Below are positions 1 through 7,406 of a DNA stretch of 25,923 nt, piece after piece; position 1 is the stretch's first letter, and each line of letters begins with the position of its first letter. The DNA lies in contig CAYJDG010000030.1 in assembly GCA_964368875.1 (NCBI GenBank), positions 1 through 25,923 on the forward strand. Direction: 5' to 3'. Origin of the DNA: CAYJDG01 sp964368875 (GTDB lineage Bacteria > Pseudomonadota > Alphaproteobacteria > Micavibrionales > Micavibrionaceae). The position numbers were made by a program, and so were the translations under genes. The notes under the pieces are model-generated. The model ran no database searches. It was not told the origin of the DNA and saw nothing but the letters and a program-made list of their open reading frames with translations.

Positions 1-1139
1 GCTTCATAGCCCTGACTAGCGAAAGAAAAAGCCTCTTCCGCTCCCGGCAGAACCGTACTTTTAAGTGACGTTGCCGCCCGATATGCACTGACTAGATTTT
101 GATAAGTTTCAGTCAGTTCTGCGTCGCGGGAGAAATAGGCACCTTTCTGGTCGAGCTGTGCAGCCGTGACTTCATGACCAGCCCGTTTGATCCCGGCCCG
201 GTTGAGGTTGAAGACCGGAAACGGCACAGAAAGTCCGGCCACCAGAGCTTGTTGGTCATCTTCCTTGAACTGCCGGACCCCGACTGAGAAGGTCGGATCG
301 GGCATGGCATTGGCTTTTTCCAGTGATAAAGTAGACTGCGCCTTCAGCACATCCGCATCTTTGCTTCTGGCCTCCGGGGTCTGACTTAACCGGGAGCGAT
401 ACAGCTCAAGCGTTTCCGGTTCGATCAGGGCGGGCAGACTCTCAGGTTCAAGTTTTAGTGTTCCGGCTTCCTGCCCCATGAGGGATGAAAGGATACGGGT
501 CTTGGTAGTCAAGTTACGCTCTGCCTGCTCAAGCGCAATCTCGCTCGACGACAACTCGATTTCAGCTTTGTTTTTCTGGATCGGCGGCTCTTTTCCAGCC
601 TCAACCTTGGCCGCGACACTATCCCTGACGATTGCAGCCAGCTTGCGTTGTTCGGCAAGGATGCCGAGTTGTGCCTCAGCAAATATAGTTTCGGCATAGG
701 CCACAGTAATATCGCGGATGAGATCGAGCCGTGCTGCGTCTCTCTCAAAATGAATCAAGGTTTTTTCGTTGTCGGCGACACTGATCCTGCTGGAGCGTTT
801 TCCGCCGACTTCAATCTGTTGTGAAAGCCCATAGGTAATCTCGGCAGCATCCGTGCCCTCATACGGCCCATCCCCGAAGACGTTTTCGGCTTCGATAGAT
901 AGTTCAGGGTTCGGAAGGGCCTCCGCCTGTGACAAGCTGGCCGTCGCCGCATCTGCCCGGCTTGAGGACGCGCCCAGAACCGGAGATTGCTTGAGGGCAG
1001 TATTGACGGCCTCTTCAAGCGTGACGACACGGGCAGTTTCGACGGCGACTGGTGTAGCCTCTTGCGCCGACGCTGTCAGCGAACGCAGAGAAACAGTTAC
1101 AAGCAGACCTGCAAGCAGCAGGGTTCGGGAGGTGGCCAT
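1..1139 (-). CDS. czcC: CzcC-like outer membrane efflux channel (TolC family), partial
   Basis: Outer membrane factor that would complete a tripartite heavy-metal RND efflux pump. The minus-strand frame from the ATG at 1139 stays open to base 1, giving about 379 residues; CzcC proteins are usually a little over 400, so only the C-terminus is missing. The N-terminus is a signal peptide (MATSRTLLLAGLLVTVSL, ending near ASAQ). The mature part shows typical OEP features: NPELSIEAENVFG, a QQIEVGGKR segment, the periplasmic helix text VEAGKEPPIQKNKAEIELS and long alternating Ala/Leu/Glu helices. It lies about 100 bp after a small CzcI-like gene, as in czcICBA operons, so czcB and czcA genes may follow to the left of the window. 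The RND operon at 7407-11492 has no adjacent OMF and could also use it. The exact metal cannot be read from the sequence. Confidence 0.85.
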   Translation of the reverse strand, partial: MATSRTLLLAGLLVTVSLRSLTASAQEATPVAVETARVVTLEEAVNTALKQSPVLGASSSRADAATASLSQAEALPNPELSIEAENVFGDGPYEGTDAAEITYGLSQQIEVGGKRSSRISVADNEKTLIHFERDAARLDLIRDITVAYAETIFAEAQLGILAEQRKLAAIVRDSVAAKVEAGKEPPIQKNKAEIELSSSEIALEQAERNLTTKTRILSSLMGQEAGTLKLEPESLPALIEPETLELYRSRLSQTPEARSKDADVLKAQSTLSLEKANAMPDPTFSVGVRQFKEDDQQALVAGLSVPFPVFNLNRAGIKRAGHEVTAAQLDQKGAYFSRDAELTETYQNLVSAYRAATSLKSTVLPGAEEAFSFASQGYE

Positions 1140-1191
1140 GTCAACGTATCCTTTGGTTGACGGATTTAAAGATGAATAAAGTACGTCGCTG

Positions 1192-1235
1192 GCTTCTCAG
1201 GTCAGAGAAGCGCGTTCACCGCATTAGAATGCGGT
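1192..1235. repeat. two adjacent perfect hairpins between czcI-like gene and czcC
   Basis: Two inverted repeats occupy the 100-bp gap between the czcI-like stop and the czcC start. The first is GCTTCTC / GAGAAGC (1192-1198 and 1205-1211, 6-nt loop). The second is ACCGCATT / AATGCGGT (1218-1225 and 1228-1235, 2-nt centre). Neither is followed by a T run on either strand, so they do not look like simple terminators. They could be mRNA processing or stability elements, or the second could be an operator. The equivalent place in the other RND operon also holds a hairpin (CAAGGC / GCCTTG, 11532-11551). Confidence 0.6.
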
Positions 1236-1240
1236 TCAAA

Positions 1241-1576
1241 CTAGGCGAGTATACGAGGGGGACGTAATTGAGGCGGTGGCGTAGCGCCATCAGCCGTCTG
1301 GTCAAAAAAGGCCAGTGTTGTTCTTACGTTGGCATAAACCTGCGGGCTAACATTGTTTGCTGGCATGCTATAGCTGACGCAGCAGGAGTGGCAATCCATA
1401 CATTTTGATTTATCAGAATGATGATCTTTGCCGCTGTAGGGCTGTTTTGTATCAGAGTCAGGACAATGCGCAGCTTGAGACAAGCTATCACAATTCAGAT
1501 CAGTATATGCACTCGCAGCGGCTGAAAAACCGCTGAAGTTAAAGGTCACGATTAAAAGGATGACAAGTAAGCGCAT
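1241..1576 (-). CDS. small secreted Cys/His-rich metal protein, CzcI/CopL-like
   Basis: 111-residue exported protein of the kind found first in heavy-metal RND operons. A signal peptide (MRLLVILLIVTFNFSGFSAA) is followed by a His/Asp/Lys stretch with CMDCHSCCVS at about residues 59-68, and the protein ends in LRPPRILA. The gene at 11577-11960 is a distant paralog with the same SCCVS motif and a matching FRPPRLSA end, also just ahead of an RND gene. In known systems CzcI sits directly upstream of czcC, and CopL-type (DUF2946) proteins have similar Cys motifs and RPP tails; I cannot decide between the two families. A periplasmic metal-binding or modulatory role is inferred from the Cys/His content and position. 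It lies downstream of merR on the same strand and may be co-transcribed with it. Confidence 0.7.
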   Translation of the reverse strand: MRLLVILLIVTFNFSGFSAAASAYTDLNCDSLSQAAHCPDSDTKQPYSGKDHHSDKSKCMDCHSCCVSYSMPANNVSPQVYANVRTTLAFFDQTADGATPPPQLRPPRILA

Positions 1577-1657
1577 ATGAGGGCTTTAACATTTCTAAAG
1601 ATTACAAGCAATCAGAAATTAAGTCATTTGTAGAGTTCATCAAGGGCTTTGATAATT

Positions 1658-2119
1658 TTAACTTTTTATTGCAACTTTCTTGAGAAATGAACGCTTCGCC
1701 TCTCTTTTATGCGTCTTACATTTTGCATGGTCGAAAAGTACTTCGATGACATGGCAATCAGATACCTTTCCTGTACTGCAATGTCCTAACATGCGCAGAA
1801 GTTCTTTTTGTAGAGTTTTAAGACTGGCGATTTTCTCCTCAACTGTTGCCAGATGACTGCGTGCAATGCTGTCTACTTTTTCACATGAGGCATCGCCTTG
1901 TTCGGTCATAGTTAAGATCTCGCGGATTGCCGCTACTTCAAACCCAAGCTCGCGTGCATGCCTTATAAATGACAATCGCTTAATGTCATTGTGACCATAG
2001 CGGCGCTGTTTGCCGACCGTGCGTTCCGGTCTGGGCATTAATTTGACGCTTTCATAGTAGCGGATCGTCTCAACCTTAACACCGCTCTCTGAGGCCAATT
2101 CACCAATTGTGAGAAACAT
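1658..2119 (-). CDS. MerR-family Zn/Cd/Pb-responsive regulator
   Basis: Metal-sensing transcription activator expected to control the divergent transporter genes. The 153-residue protein starts with the family signature (TIGELASESGVKVETIRYYE, residues 4-23), then a dimerisation helix. Candidate ligands are Cys79 (DASC), Cys114 and Cys122 (HCSTGKVSDC), the arrangement seen in CadR/PbrR/ZntR-type sensors of divalent soft metals rather than CueR copper sensors. The start is fixed by the family N-terminus. The ATG is only a few bases from the operator dyad, and no Shine-Dalgarno sequence precedes it. The Lys/Arg-rich C-terminal tail (KREAKRSFLKK) is unusual. The distinction between Zn, Cd and Pb cannot be made from sequence. 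Confidence 0.88.
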   Translation of the reverse strand: MFLTIGELASESGVKVETIRYYESVKLMPRPERTVGKQRRYGHNDIKRLSFIRHARELGFEVAAIREILTMTEQGDASCEKVDSIARSHLATVEEKIASLKTLQKELLRMLGHCSTGKVSDCHVIEVLFDHAKCKTHKREAKRSFLKKVAIKS

Positions 2120-2120
2120 C

Positions 2121-2151
2121 TTGAACCTATAGTCGCTATAGGTTGTAAGGT
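2121..2151 (+). promoter_or_regulatory. MerR-type promoter/operator, 19-bp spacer
   Basis: TTGAAC (2121-2126) and TAAGGT (2146-2151) are separated by 19 bp, the overlong spacer of MerR-controlled promoters. Between them lies a perfect dyad, ACCTATAG / CTATAGGT (2125-2132 and 2136-2143, 3-bp centre). It points at the NicO-like and zntA genes and lies next to the merR start codon, so the same dyad would control both directions. Confidence 0.82.
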
Positions 2152-2184
2152 AGATTTCACCACCTGATAAATCAAGGCGCTTCC

Positions 2185-3222
2185 ATGAACGAAACTATTT
2201 TTTTCTCCATCGCGGCGACCGGCTTTACAGTAGCCTTTGCCCATGCCGCGCTGCCAACACATTGGCTGCCCTTCGTTCTTGCGGGCCGGGGACAGAACTG
2301 GGCTAGATCAAGAACACTGTGGATCACGGCACTGGCTAGCCTTGGCCACGTCCTGTTCACGACCCTGCTGGGTATTTTGGTTGTCTTCCTTGGTATTCAG
2401 GTAGAGGGCTGGCTTGGCGGTGCTTTTCCACTGATCGTCGGTGGATTGCTGATCGCTTTGGGTGTTTTTTACCTTTTGCGTCATATGCGAGGTGGGAGTG
2501 GGCATCATCACTGGCAATTGCCGTGGGTCAAGAAACATGGACATAGTCATGCTTTTCATGGGCATGATGATGAACGCCGCATTTATACAGGCCACGGCGT
2601 GGTTGTACTGTCTGTTTTTGAAGATGGCGTGCCACCACGCTTTCGGGTACATCTCGAGGATCACGGAAAAAGTATAAATCCGCCGAAAGGACAAACCATT
2701 GCAATTGAGACGGTCCGTCCAGATGCAACGAGACAATTTTTTTCGTTCATAGATAAAAACGATTACCTTGAGTCGCTTGAAGAAATTCCCAAGCCGCATG
2801 AATTCAAGGCACGACTGACTATAGCGCACGGCCATCATGGCCATGATTACGACGTGGAGTATACTGAGAATGATCACGGTGACGATCACGAGGGTCATGA
2901 AAATTGCGCAGATAAGCCTTTTGTATCGGGACGCTCCAATAAAGCCGTCATTTTAGGCCTGCTTGCCCTATTAACATTTTCGCCTTGTGAAGGCTTCCTA
3001 CCCGTTTACCTCTCAGGCATCCAGTATGGCTGGAGCGGCTTTGCGATCCTTAGCCTGATCCTTGCCACCGCAACGATGGCTGGCATGATCTTCTTTACGT
3101 GGCTGACCCTGGCAGGGCTTGAGCGTATCAAGCTTGAGGTTATTGAGAAATATGAAGCTGCCATTCTCGGCAGTTTATTAATTTTACTCGGCATCATCGT
3201 CATTATATTTGAACATTCGTAA
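2185..3222 (+). CDS. NicO/DsbD-like metal transporter with His-rich loop and soluble insert
   Basis: 345-residue integral membrane protein, first gene after the MerR promoter, so probably a cation exporter or partner of the ATPase that follows 13 bp later. Residues 1-99 contain about three TM segments with FAHAALPTHWLPF (18-30) and LGHVLF, recalling the His/Asp motifs of NicO/RcnA transporters. Residues 107-128 are His-rich. Residues 136-228 form a soluble domain that is clearly related to residues 131-225 of RcnA in this window (shared EDGVPPRFR, RPD, PHEF, HDYD). A second His/Asp patch (229-240) precedes a C-terminal TM half with FSPCEGFLP (265-273), more like DsbD/TauE-type proteins than RcnA. 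RBS AAGG precedes the ATG. Substrate is inferred only from context: Zn, Cd, Pb, Ni or Co. Confidence 0.7.
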   Translation: MNETIFFSIAATGFTVAFAHAALPTHWLPFVLAGRGQNWARSRTLWITALASLGHVLFTTLLGILVVFLGIQVEGWLGGAFPLIVGGLLIALGVFYLLRHMRGGSGHHHWQLPWVKKHGHSHAFHGHDDERRIYTGHGVVVLSVFEDGVPPRFRVHLEDHGKSINPPKGQTIAIETVRPDATRQFFSFIDKNDYLESLEEIPKPHEFKARLTIAHGHHGHDYDVEYTENDHGDDHEGHENCADKPFVSGRSNKAVILGLLALLTFSPCEGFLPVYLSGIQYGWSGFAILSLILATATMAGMIFFTWLTLAGLERIKLEVIEKYEAAILGSLLILLGIIVIIFEHS

Positions 3223-3235
3223 AAGGACTTAAGCC

Positions 3236-5407
3236 ATGAGTACCCATCTGCAAAAAAATACCAGCGACTCTGTCCGTTTCAAAGTGGAAGGGATGGACTG
3301 TGGCAGTTGTGCTCTGAAGATTGAGACAGCCCTGAAACGTGTGCCGGGTGCAGGTGAAGCCACCGTCAATGTCGCAGCAGGCACTGTCACGCTTGTAACC
3401 TCACAAGGCTTTGACCGGGAAACGGCAGCAACAGCTATTCGTAAATTAGGCTATTCCGTTCATACAGAGAAAAGCGAGCAAGCCTTAGACCATGATAAAC
3501 ATGACGATCACACCCATGACACTCCTGAAGACCGAGGTAAAGTATGGTGGCAGACCGCTAAAGGCCGTCTGGTTATTATCTCTGGGGTATTGCTGATAGT
3601 ATCCTTTGCTGCTTCAAAAGTCTTCCCAGTCCTCGGTCTATGGCCATTTGTTGCGGCCACTCTGATCGCATTGTTCCCAATTGCCCGGCGTGCCATCGGT
3701 GCCGCACAGTCCGGCTCGATTTTTACCATCGAAATGCTGATGACGATTGCGGCTATCGGAGCACTCGCTATCAACGCTGCCGAGGAAGCCGCCGTTGTAG
3801 TCTTTCTTTTTGCAGTAGGTGAATTACTGGAGGGTGTTGCCGCTGCGCGGGCGCGTAAAAGTATTACGGCTTTGGGTGATTTGACTCCAAAGACAGCACA
3901 ACTTGTAGAAGGTACTTCTATTCGTGAGGTACCCGCCGATAGCCTAACACCGGGACAGATCGTTATAGCGCGACCTGGCGACCGTATTGCGTGTGATGGA
4001 CGTATTGTTGAAGGTAGATCTGAAATTGATGAAGCACCTGTGACAGGAGAGTCTACGCCGAAAGGCAAAGATGTTGGTGAGGCTGTCTTTGCGGGAACTA
4101 TTAATCTTAGCAGCGCTATCAAGATAGAAGTAACAAGAGCTGCGGCTGACAACACCATTGCGCGAATTATCAAATTGGTAGACGAGGCTCAGGCATCTAA
4201 AGCCCCCGTCCAGCGATTTGTCGATAAATTTGCGCGGATTTATATGCCGATTGTTGTCGCTATTGCAGTTCTAGTTGCGATTATTCCGCCTATGTTGCTT
4301 GGCGGGCTCTGGAGCGTATGGGTTTACCGAGCCTTATCACTTCTGTTAATCGCCTGTCCCTGTGCTTTGGTTATCTCTACTCCGGCGGCTATCGCAGCAG
4401 GGATGGCAACTGGAGCGAGACGTGGTCTCCTTATCAAAGGAGGAGCCGTGCTGGAAGCATTAGGTACGCTACGCATGATTGCGTTTGATAAAACAGGGAC
4501 TCTTACCGAAGGCAGACCGCAGGTCACAGACATTAAAGGGTTTACCATCAGCGATGATGAGACTTTACGTATCGCGGCTGCTCTCGAAAGTAATTCAAAT
4601 CATCCGATTGCCAGAGCCGTTCTCTCTCATGCTACGAACCGTAGTCTTGCGATTACTGCTGCTGAAGATGTGGCCGCCATCGCCGGAAGAGGATTGTCAG
4701 GTAAGGTAGAAGGCCGGACTTTCCTATTAGTCAGTCCGCGTGCTGCCTTGAGTGATGGTACGTTGCCCGAAGAGATTAAGAAACTGACGGATACACTCGA
4801 AGGTGAAGGCAGAACAGTTGCCGTTCTGATTGAAAATAAATCTGCACTAGGTCTATTCGCCATTCGTGATGAAGCCCGACAGGACGCACTTGAGGGATTA
4901 GAGGCTCTCAAAAAACTGGGGATTACCCCAGTGATGCTCACTGGTGACAATCGCCGCACGGCAGATGCGATAGCAAAAACCCTTGGCATTGAAGCCTTTG
5001 CAGAGTTGATGCCTGAAGATAAAGCAAAAATTGTCCGCGATCTTGAAACTTCTAATCGTGGTCCCGTTGGTAAAGTTGGCGACGGCATCAATGACGCACC
5101 CGCTCTGGCGGCAGCCACCGTTGGTATCGCGATGGGCGGTGGCACGGATGTCGCGCTGGAGACAGCCGACGCAGCCCTGCTCAACAACAGTGTGATGGGT
5201 GTAGCCGAGCTGGTTGACCTGTCACGGGCCACCCTTGCAAACATCCGCTTGAACGTTGCTATCGCGCTCGGCTCCAAAGCAATCTTTCTTGTCACAACCG
5301 TTCTCGGGATGACTGGCATGTGGATTGCAGTGATGGCTGATACAGGAGCCACAGTTTTAGTAACGCTAAATGCGTTGCGGCTGTTGCGCTATCGCTTCAA
5401 GAATTAA
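3236..5407 (+). CDS. zntA: Zn2+/Cd2+/Pb2+-exporting P1B-type ATPase (ZntA/CadA)
   Basis: 723-residue cytoplasmic-membrane ATPase that pumps divalent soft metals out of the cytoplasm. One N-terminal HMA domain carries MDCGSC (residues 20-25), followed by a His/Asp-rich linker (KHDDHTHD). The core has VTGES, CPC in the metal-binding TM helix (374-376), the phosphorylated Asp418 in DKTGTLTEG, the SNHPIARAV HP motif, MLTGDNRRT and GDGINDAPAL (Asp616). The last TM segment has DTGATVLVTLNALRLL with Asp702, the acidic residue typical of the P1B-2 (Zn/Cd/Pb) subgroup; the YN and MSS residues of copper ATPases are absent. RBS AAGGA precedes the ATG. It is the second gene of the MerR-controlled unit and converges on the DUF6804 gene with 9 bp between. 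Confidence 0.95.
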   Translation: MSTHLQKNTSDSVRFKVEGMDCGSCALKIETALKRVPGAGEATVNVAAGTVTLVTSQGFDRETAATAIRKLGYSVHTEKSEQALDHDKHDDHTHDTPEDRGKVWWQTAKGRLVIISGVLLIVSFAASKVFPVLGLWPFVAATLIALFPIARRAIGAAQSGSIFTIEMLMTIAAIGALAINAAEEAAVVVFLFAVGELLEGVAAARARKSITALGDLTPKTAQLVEGTSIREVPADSLTPGQIVIARPGDRIACDGRIVEGRSEIDEAPVTGESTPKGKDVGEAVFAGTINLSSAIKIEVTRAAADNTIARIIKLVDEAQASKAPVQRFVDKFARIYMPIVVAIAVLVAIIPPMLLGGLWSVWVYRALSLLLIACPCALVISTPAAIAAGMATGARRGLLIKGGAVLEALGTLRMIAFDKTGTLTEGRPQVTDIKGFTISDDETLRIAAALESNSNHPIARAVLSHATNRSLAITAAEDVAAIAGRGLSGKVEGRTFLLVSPRAALSDGTLPEEIKKLTDTLEGEGRTVAVLIENKSALGLFAIRDEARQDALEGLEALKKLGITPVMLTGDNRRTADAIAKTLGIEAFAELMPEDKAKIVRDLETSNRGPVGKVGDGINDAPALAAATVGIAMGGGTDVALETADAALLNNSVMGVAELVDLSRATLANIRLNVAIALGSKAIFLVTTVLGMTGMWIAVMADTGATVLVTLNALRLLRYRFKN

Positions 5408-5416
5408 CTAGTTTAG

Positions 5417-5746
5417 CTATGTAAAAATCTGCTTTTTTAGGTCTGATAATTGAATGTTAGCGGCGTAACTGAACAGAACCCCAGTGGCAGCGTCCATTGC
5501 CATCCACGCCTCTTTCGACATGTATATGTTGACGACCGGATTGAAGAGGATAGCCACCGTGCCCCAGACCCACGGCCAGCTCCCGCGATCTTTAGCTTTA
5601 CAAAGTTGGTAGCACATGATCCCGGAGCATCCACAGACGATGATGCGGGCGAAGGTGTAATATCCATAGGGCAGGGGTGCGATTGCTATGAATAATAGCA
5701 TAGCCGTCAGTGCAAGTGTTTTATAGGGCACGTTCATATTTTCCAT
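5417..5746 (-). CDS. DUF6804-like small membrane protein, copy 1
   Basis: 109-residue protein with about four hydrophobic segments and the conserved core APLPYGYY, RIIVCG, WVWGTVAILFNP and IYMSKEAW. This matches my recollection of the DUF6804 family, whose function is unknown. A paralog at 19963-20289 shares most of the sequence (PLPYGYY, RIIVCGC, PWVWG, AILFNPV, YM.KE.W). In both places the gene directly follows the end of the same neighbour (the 20301-20999 protein or its remnant), so the two form a module. This copy sits in the scar region beside the integrase fragment but is itself intact, with ATG 5746. Confidence 0.7.
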   Translation of the reverse strand: MENMNVPYKTLALTAMLLFIAIAPLPYGYYTFARIIVCGCSGIMCYQLCKAKDRGSWPWVWGTVAILFNPVVNIYMSKEAWMAMDAATGVLFSYAANIQLSDLKKQIFT

Positions 5747-5751
5747 ACTGG

Positions 5752-6073
5752 TCAGGCGCAGAGGGGATTAACGATTTTGTATTGATGGGCGTTTGATCGA
5801 ATATCTGACCAGCGGGCTTCGCTGTTGATGTGCCATTCCCGTGCAATCGTCTCGAAGGTATTTTCCGCATTCAAGGTCTTCTGACGCTTCTGCTCTTTTC
5901 TGGTAAATGAAGGATCGAGACCTTTTGATAGAGACTTTCTCGCCTCAGCCCTTTTTTCGCGGGCCTCTACCAGTGAAACTTCATTATATGATCCAAGAGC
6001 CAGCCGCTTTTCCTTGCCTAGATACCTGTATTTGTAGCGCCAGAGCTTGCTGCCGTGGGGCATGATTTCAAGG
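5752..6073 (-). pseudogene. chimeric remnant: integrase N-terminal fragment fused to tail of the two-TM gene
   Basis: Bases 5802-6073 align without gaps to 25017-25288 of the intact integrase, with about ten differences in 272 bp, and encode integrase residues about 28-117 (MPHGSKLWRY to SEARWSD). At 5801 the reading frame passes into a segment coding IRSNAHQYKIVNPLCA, which matches the C-terminus of the 20301-20999 protein (IRSKSPQYTIVDPL). An ancestral copy of the right-end module has therefore lost everything between those two points (about 4.7 kb in the intact copy), and its integrase start has also been lost. The leftover reads as a 103-codon ORF from an internal ATG (6063); I see no reason to think it functions. 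Confidence 0.85.
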
Positions 6074-6221
6074 CCAGTGAGAATAGGTATCGAAACACTA
6101 ACCTACTGATTTTTATACTTAAAATTTGTTGACAGCTGCCGTCATGCCCCCAATCATGCCCCCAAAATATTTAGATTGAAGGAATGATTGGTGGACGGCA
6201 TTGGACAATAACGACTTGAGA
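6074..6221. other. degraded integrase upstream region with two 9-bp repeats
   Basis: No gene. The repeat ATGCCCCCA occurs at 6144-6152 and 6156-6164 with the same 12-bp period as upstream of the intact integrase (25400-25408 and 25412-25420). Bases about 6165-6212 still align, more weakly, to about 25421-25460; then similarity stops and the end of the RND operon begins (stop codon at 6222). The integrase start region itself (equivalent of 25289-25398) is replaced by shorter unrelated sequence. No copy of the tRNA 3' end is seen here. Confidence 0.7.
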
Positions 6222-7394
6222 CTACTTAACATTCACTCCCAGAGGAATGAAAACGTTCTGCCCAGCGCGGTTGATCTGAACGTATATCTTCAAAAACCCT
6301 GCCTTGGCTGGCTCTAGATGGAACATCAGGTCAGGCCCGCCGCGCTGGGTGTCAGCAGTCGGTTCAGCACCCATCGGATGCACATGAGCAACAGTTGCGA
6401 AGTCATCGTAGAATGCCACAACGTGCGCGAAGGCTCCCATGACTGGCTCAAGGTCGGCGACAGGCTTACCGTCTTTATCGGTAATCGTCACTTTTCCCAT
6501 AGCGGCAGAGCCGACAACCAGTGGTTTATCAAATGTCAGGGTTGCTGTTAAGCCAGCCGTCTCACCTTTATCCGATAGTGTCTTTGTAACGCATGGCTCG
6601 GTGCAGGGTGTCGTGCCTTTCAACTCGACTGGGAGAAATTGCTGAGACCCGTCAACCGGGGTTACGTCTGTCCAGACCTTATAGGTTCCTGATTTTTCGG
6701 GCGTGAAGGCGGCGACGTAGGTTCCGGCCTCTGATCCGGCGACCGGGTGCAGATGATGGTAATCGCTAAGAGTTTCATCGACGACCAGCCAGTGAACTTT
6801 CTTTGTATGTACTTCCTGTAAAGCATCAAGCGGCACAGGCTGGCCCTCTGCGTCAGTCAGTTTCAGGGTCAGGGTATTCTCCTGACCGCTTTTAAGGGTA
6901 TCGAAGCCAACCGCTGCGGCATGGAGGCTGGACGCACCCCCATGATCGTTTGCGCCATGCTTGTCTGGCGTGCCATGATCTATCGGCGCAGGCAGGCGGG
7001 CTTTGAGAACTGCATCAACGCCTTGCAGCTTTTTCAAAACGCTCAGGGTTCCCGGCAGATCACCTGCATCGCCGACGGTATCGAGGGATTTGGCGACTGG
7101 AATGGCCTGTGTCAGGGTACTGGCAACCAGTGGGTCTTTAGCCGCATCAGTTGCTTGCAGAGAGGTGAGCGCCTCTGCCATCGTTTCAGAGTATTTGTGC
7201 ATGATTTCAAGGTTCTTGGCGGTAGCAGCTTTCTCTGCCTCAGCAAGGGCGGTTTCAAAATTAGTCAGAGGAGACGTCATAGTTGGCATTACCATGCCTT
7301 TCATGTCTTCCATTTTATGGCCTTCCTGAGCGTAGGCGGACGGAACTGTCAGAAAGCTTGCGCCGACCAACAGGCTTAATAAAGTTTTTCTCAT
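6222..7394 (-). CDS. periplasmic His/Met-containing protein of the RND metal efflux operon
   Basis: 390-residue exported protein, last gene of the RND operon, 12 bp after czcA. A signal peptide ends near SAYA/QEGH (residue 22). Then come a Met/His-rich stretch (EGHKMEDMKGMVMPTM), a helical region (about 40-135), a His patch (DHGTPDKHGANDHGG) and two beta-rich modules. The first (about 165-260) has TDAEGQPVP and DYHHLHPV; the second (about 285-390) has TDKDGKPV, AHVVAFYDD and VAHVHPMG. HLHP and HVHP look like metal ligands. A CTEPC pair lies between the modules. I recognise this as a type found with CzcA/CusA operons but know no established role; a periplasmic metal-binding or metal-delivery protein is an inference. 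Confidence 0.65.
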   Translation of the reverse strand: MRKTLLSLLVGASFLTVPSAYAQEGHKMEDMKGMVMPTMTSPLTNFETALAEAEKAATAKNLEIMHKYSETMAEALTSLQATDAAKDPLVASTLTQAIPVAKSLDTVGDAGDLPGTLSVLKKLQGVDAVLKARLPAPIDHGTPDKHGANDHGGASSLHAAAVGFDTLKSGQENTLTLKLTDAEGQPVPLDALQEVHTKKVHWLVVDETLSDYHHLHPVAGSEAGTYVAAFTPEKSGTYKVWTDVTPVDGSQQFLPVELKGTTPCTEPCVTKTLSDKGETAGLTATLTFDKPLVVGSAAMGKVTITDKDGKPVADLEPVMGAFAHVVAFYDDFATVAHVHPMGAEPTADTQRGGPDLMFHLEPAKAGFLKIYVQINRAGQNVFIPLGVNVK

Positions 7395-7406
7395 AGATAG
7401 CTCCTT

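Noticed and set aside
113..1030. czcC region looks broken into several short minus-strand ORFs
   Set aside because: Those are other frames. The correct frame from the ATG at 1139 is open all the way to base 1 and reads as one TolC-family protein, so there is no frameshift.
2152..2184. Possible NiCo (czcD) riboswitch or similar leader ahead of the transporter genes
   Set aside because: The leader is too short (about 30 nt) and shows no conserved stems; the MerR dyad explains control.
4627..5352. Long minus-strand ORF opposite the zinc ATPase gene (and similar ones at 3508-4173 and 2308-2898)
   Set aside because: They are shadows of the well-supported plus-strand transporter genes, with low-complexity Ser/Arg/Ala-rich translations and no RBS or family text.
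6200..6207. ATTGGACA at the scar edge and again at 25520-25527 as a possible element end or att core
   Set aside because: Aligning the flanks places this bit opposite about 25450, not 25520. The 8-bp match is likely chance, and no tRNA 3' end sequence accompanies it.
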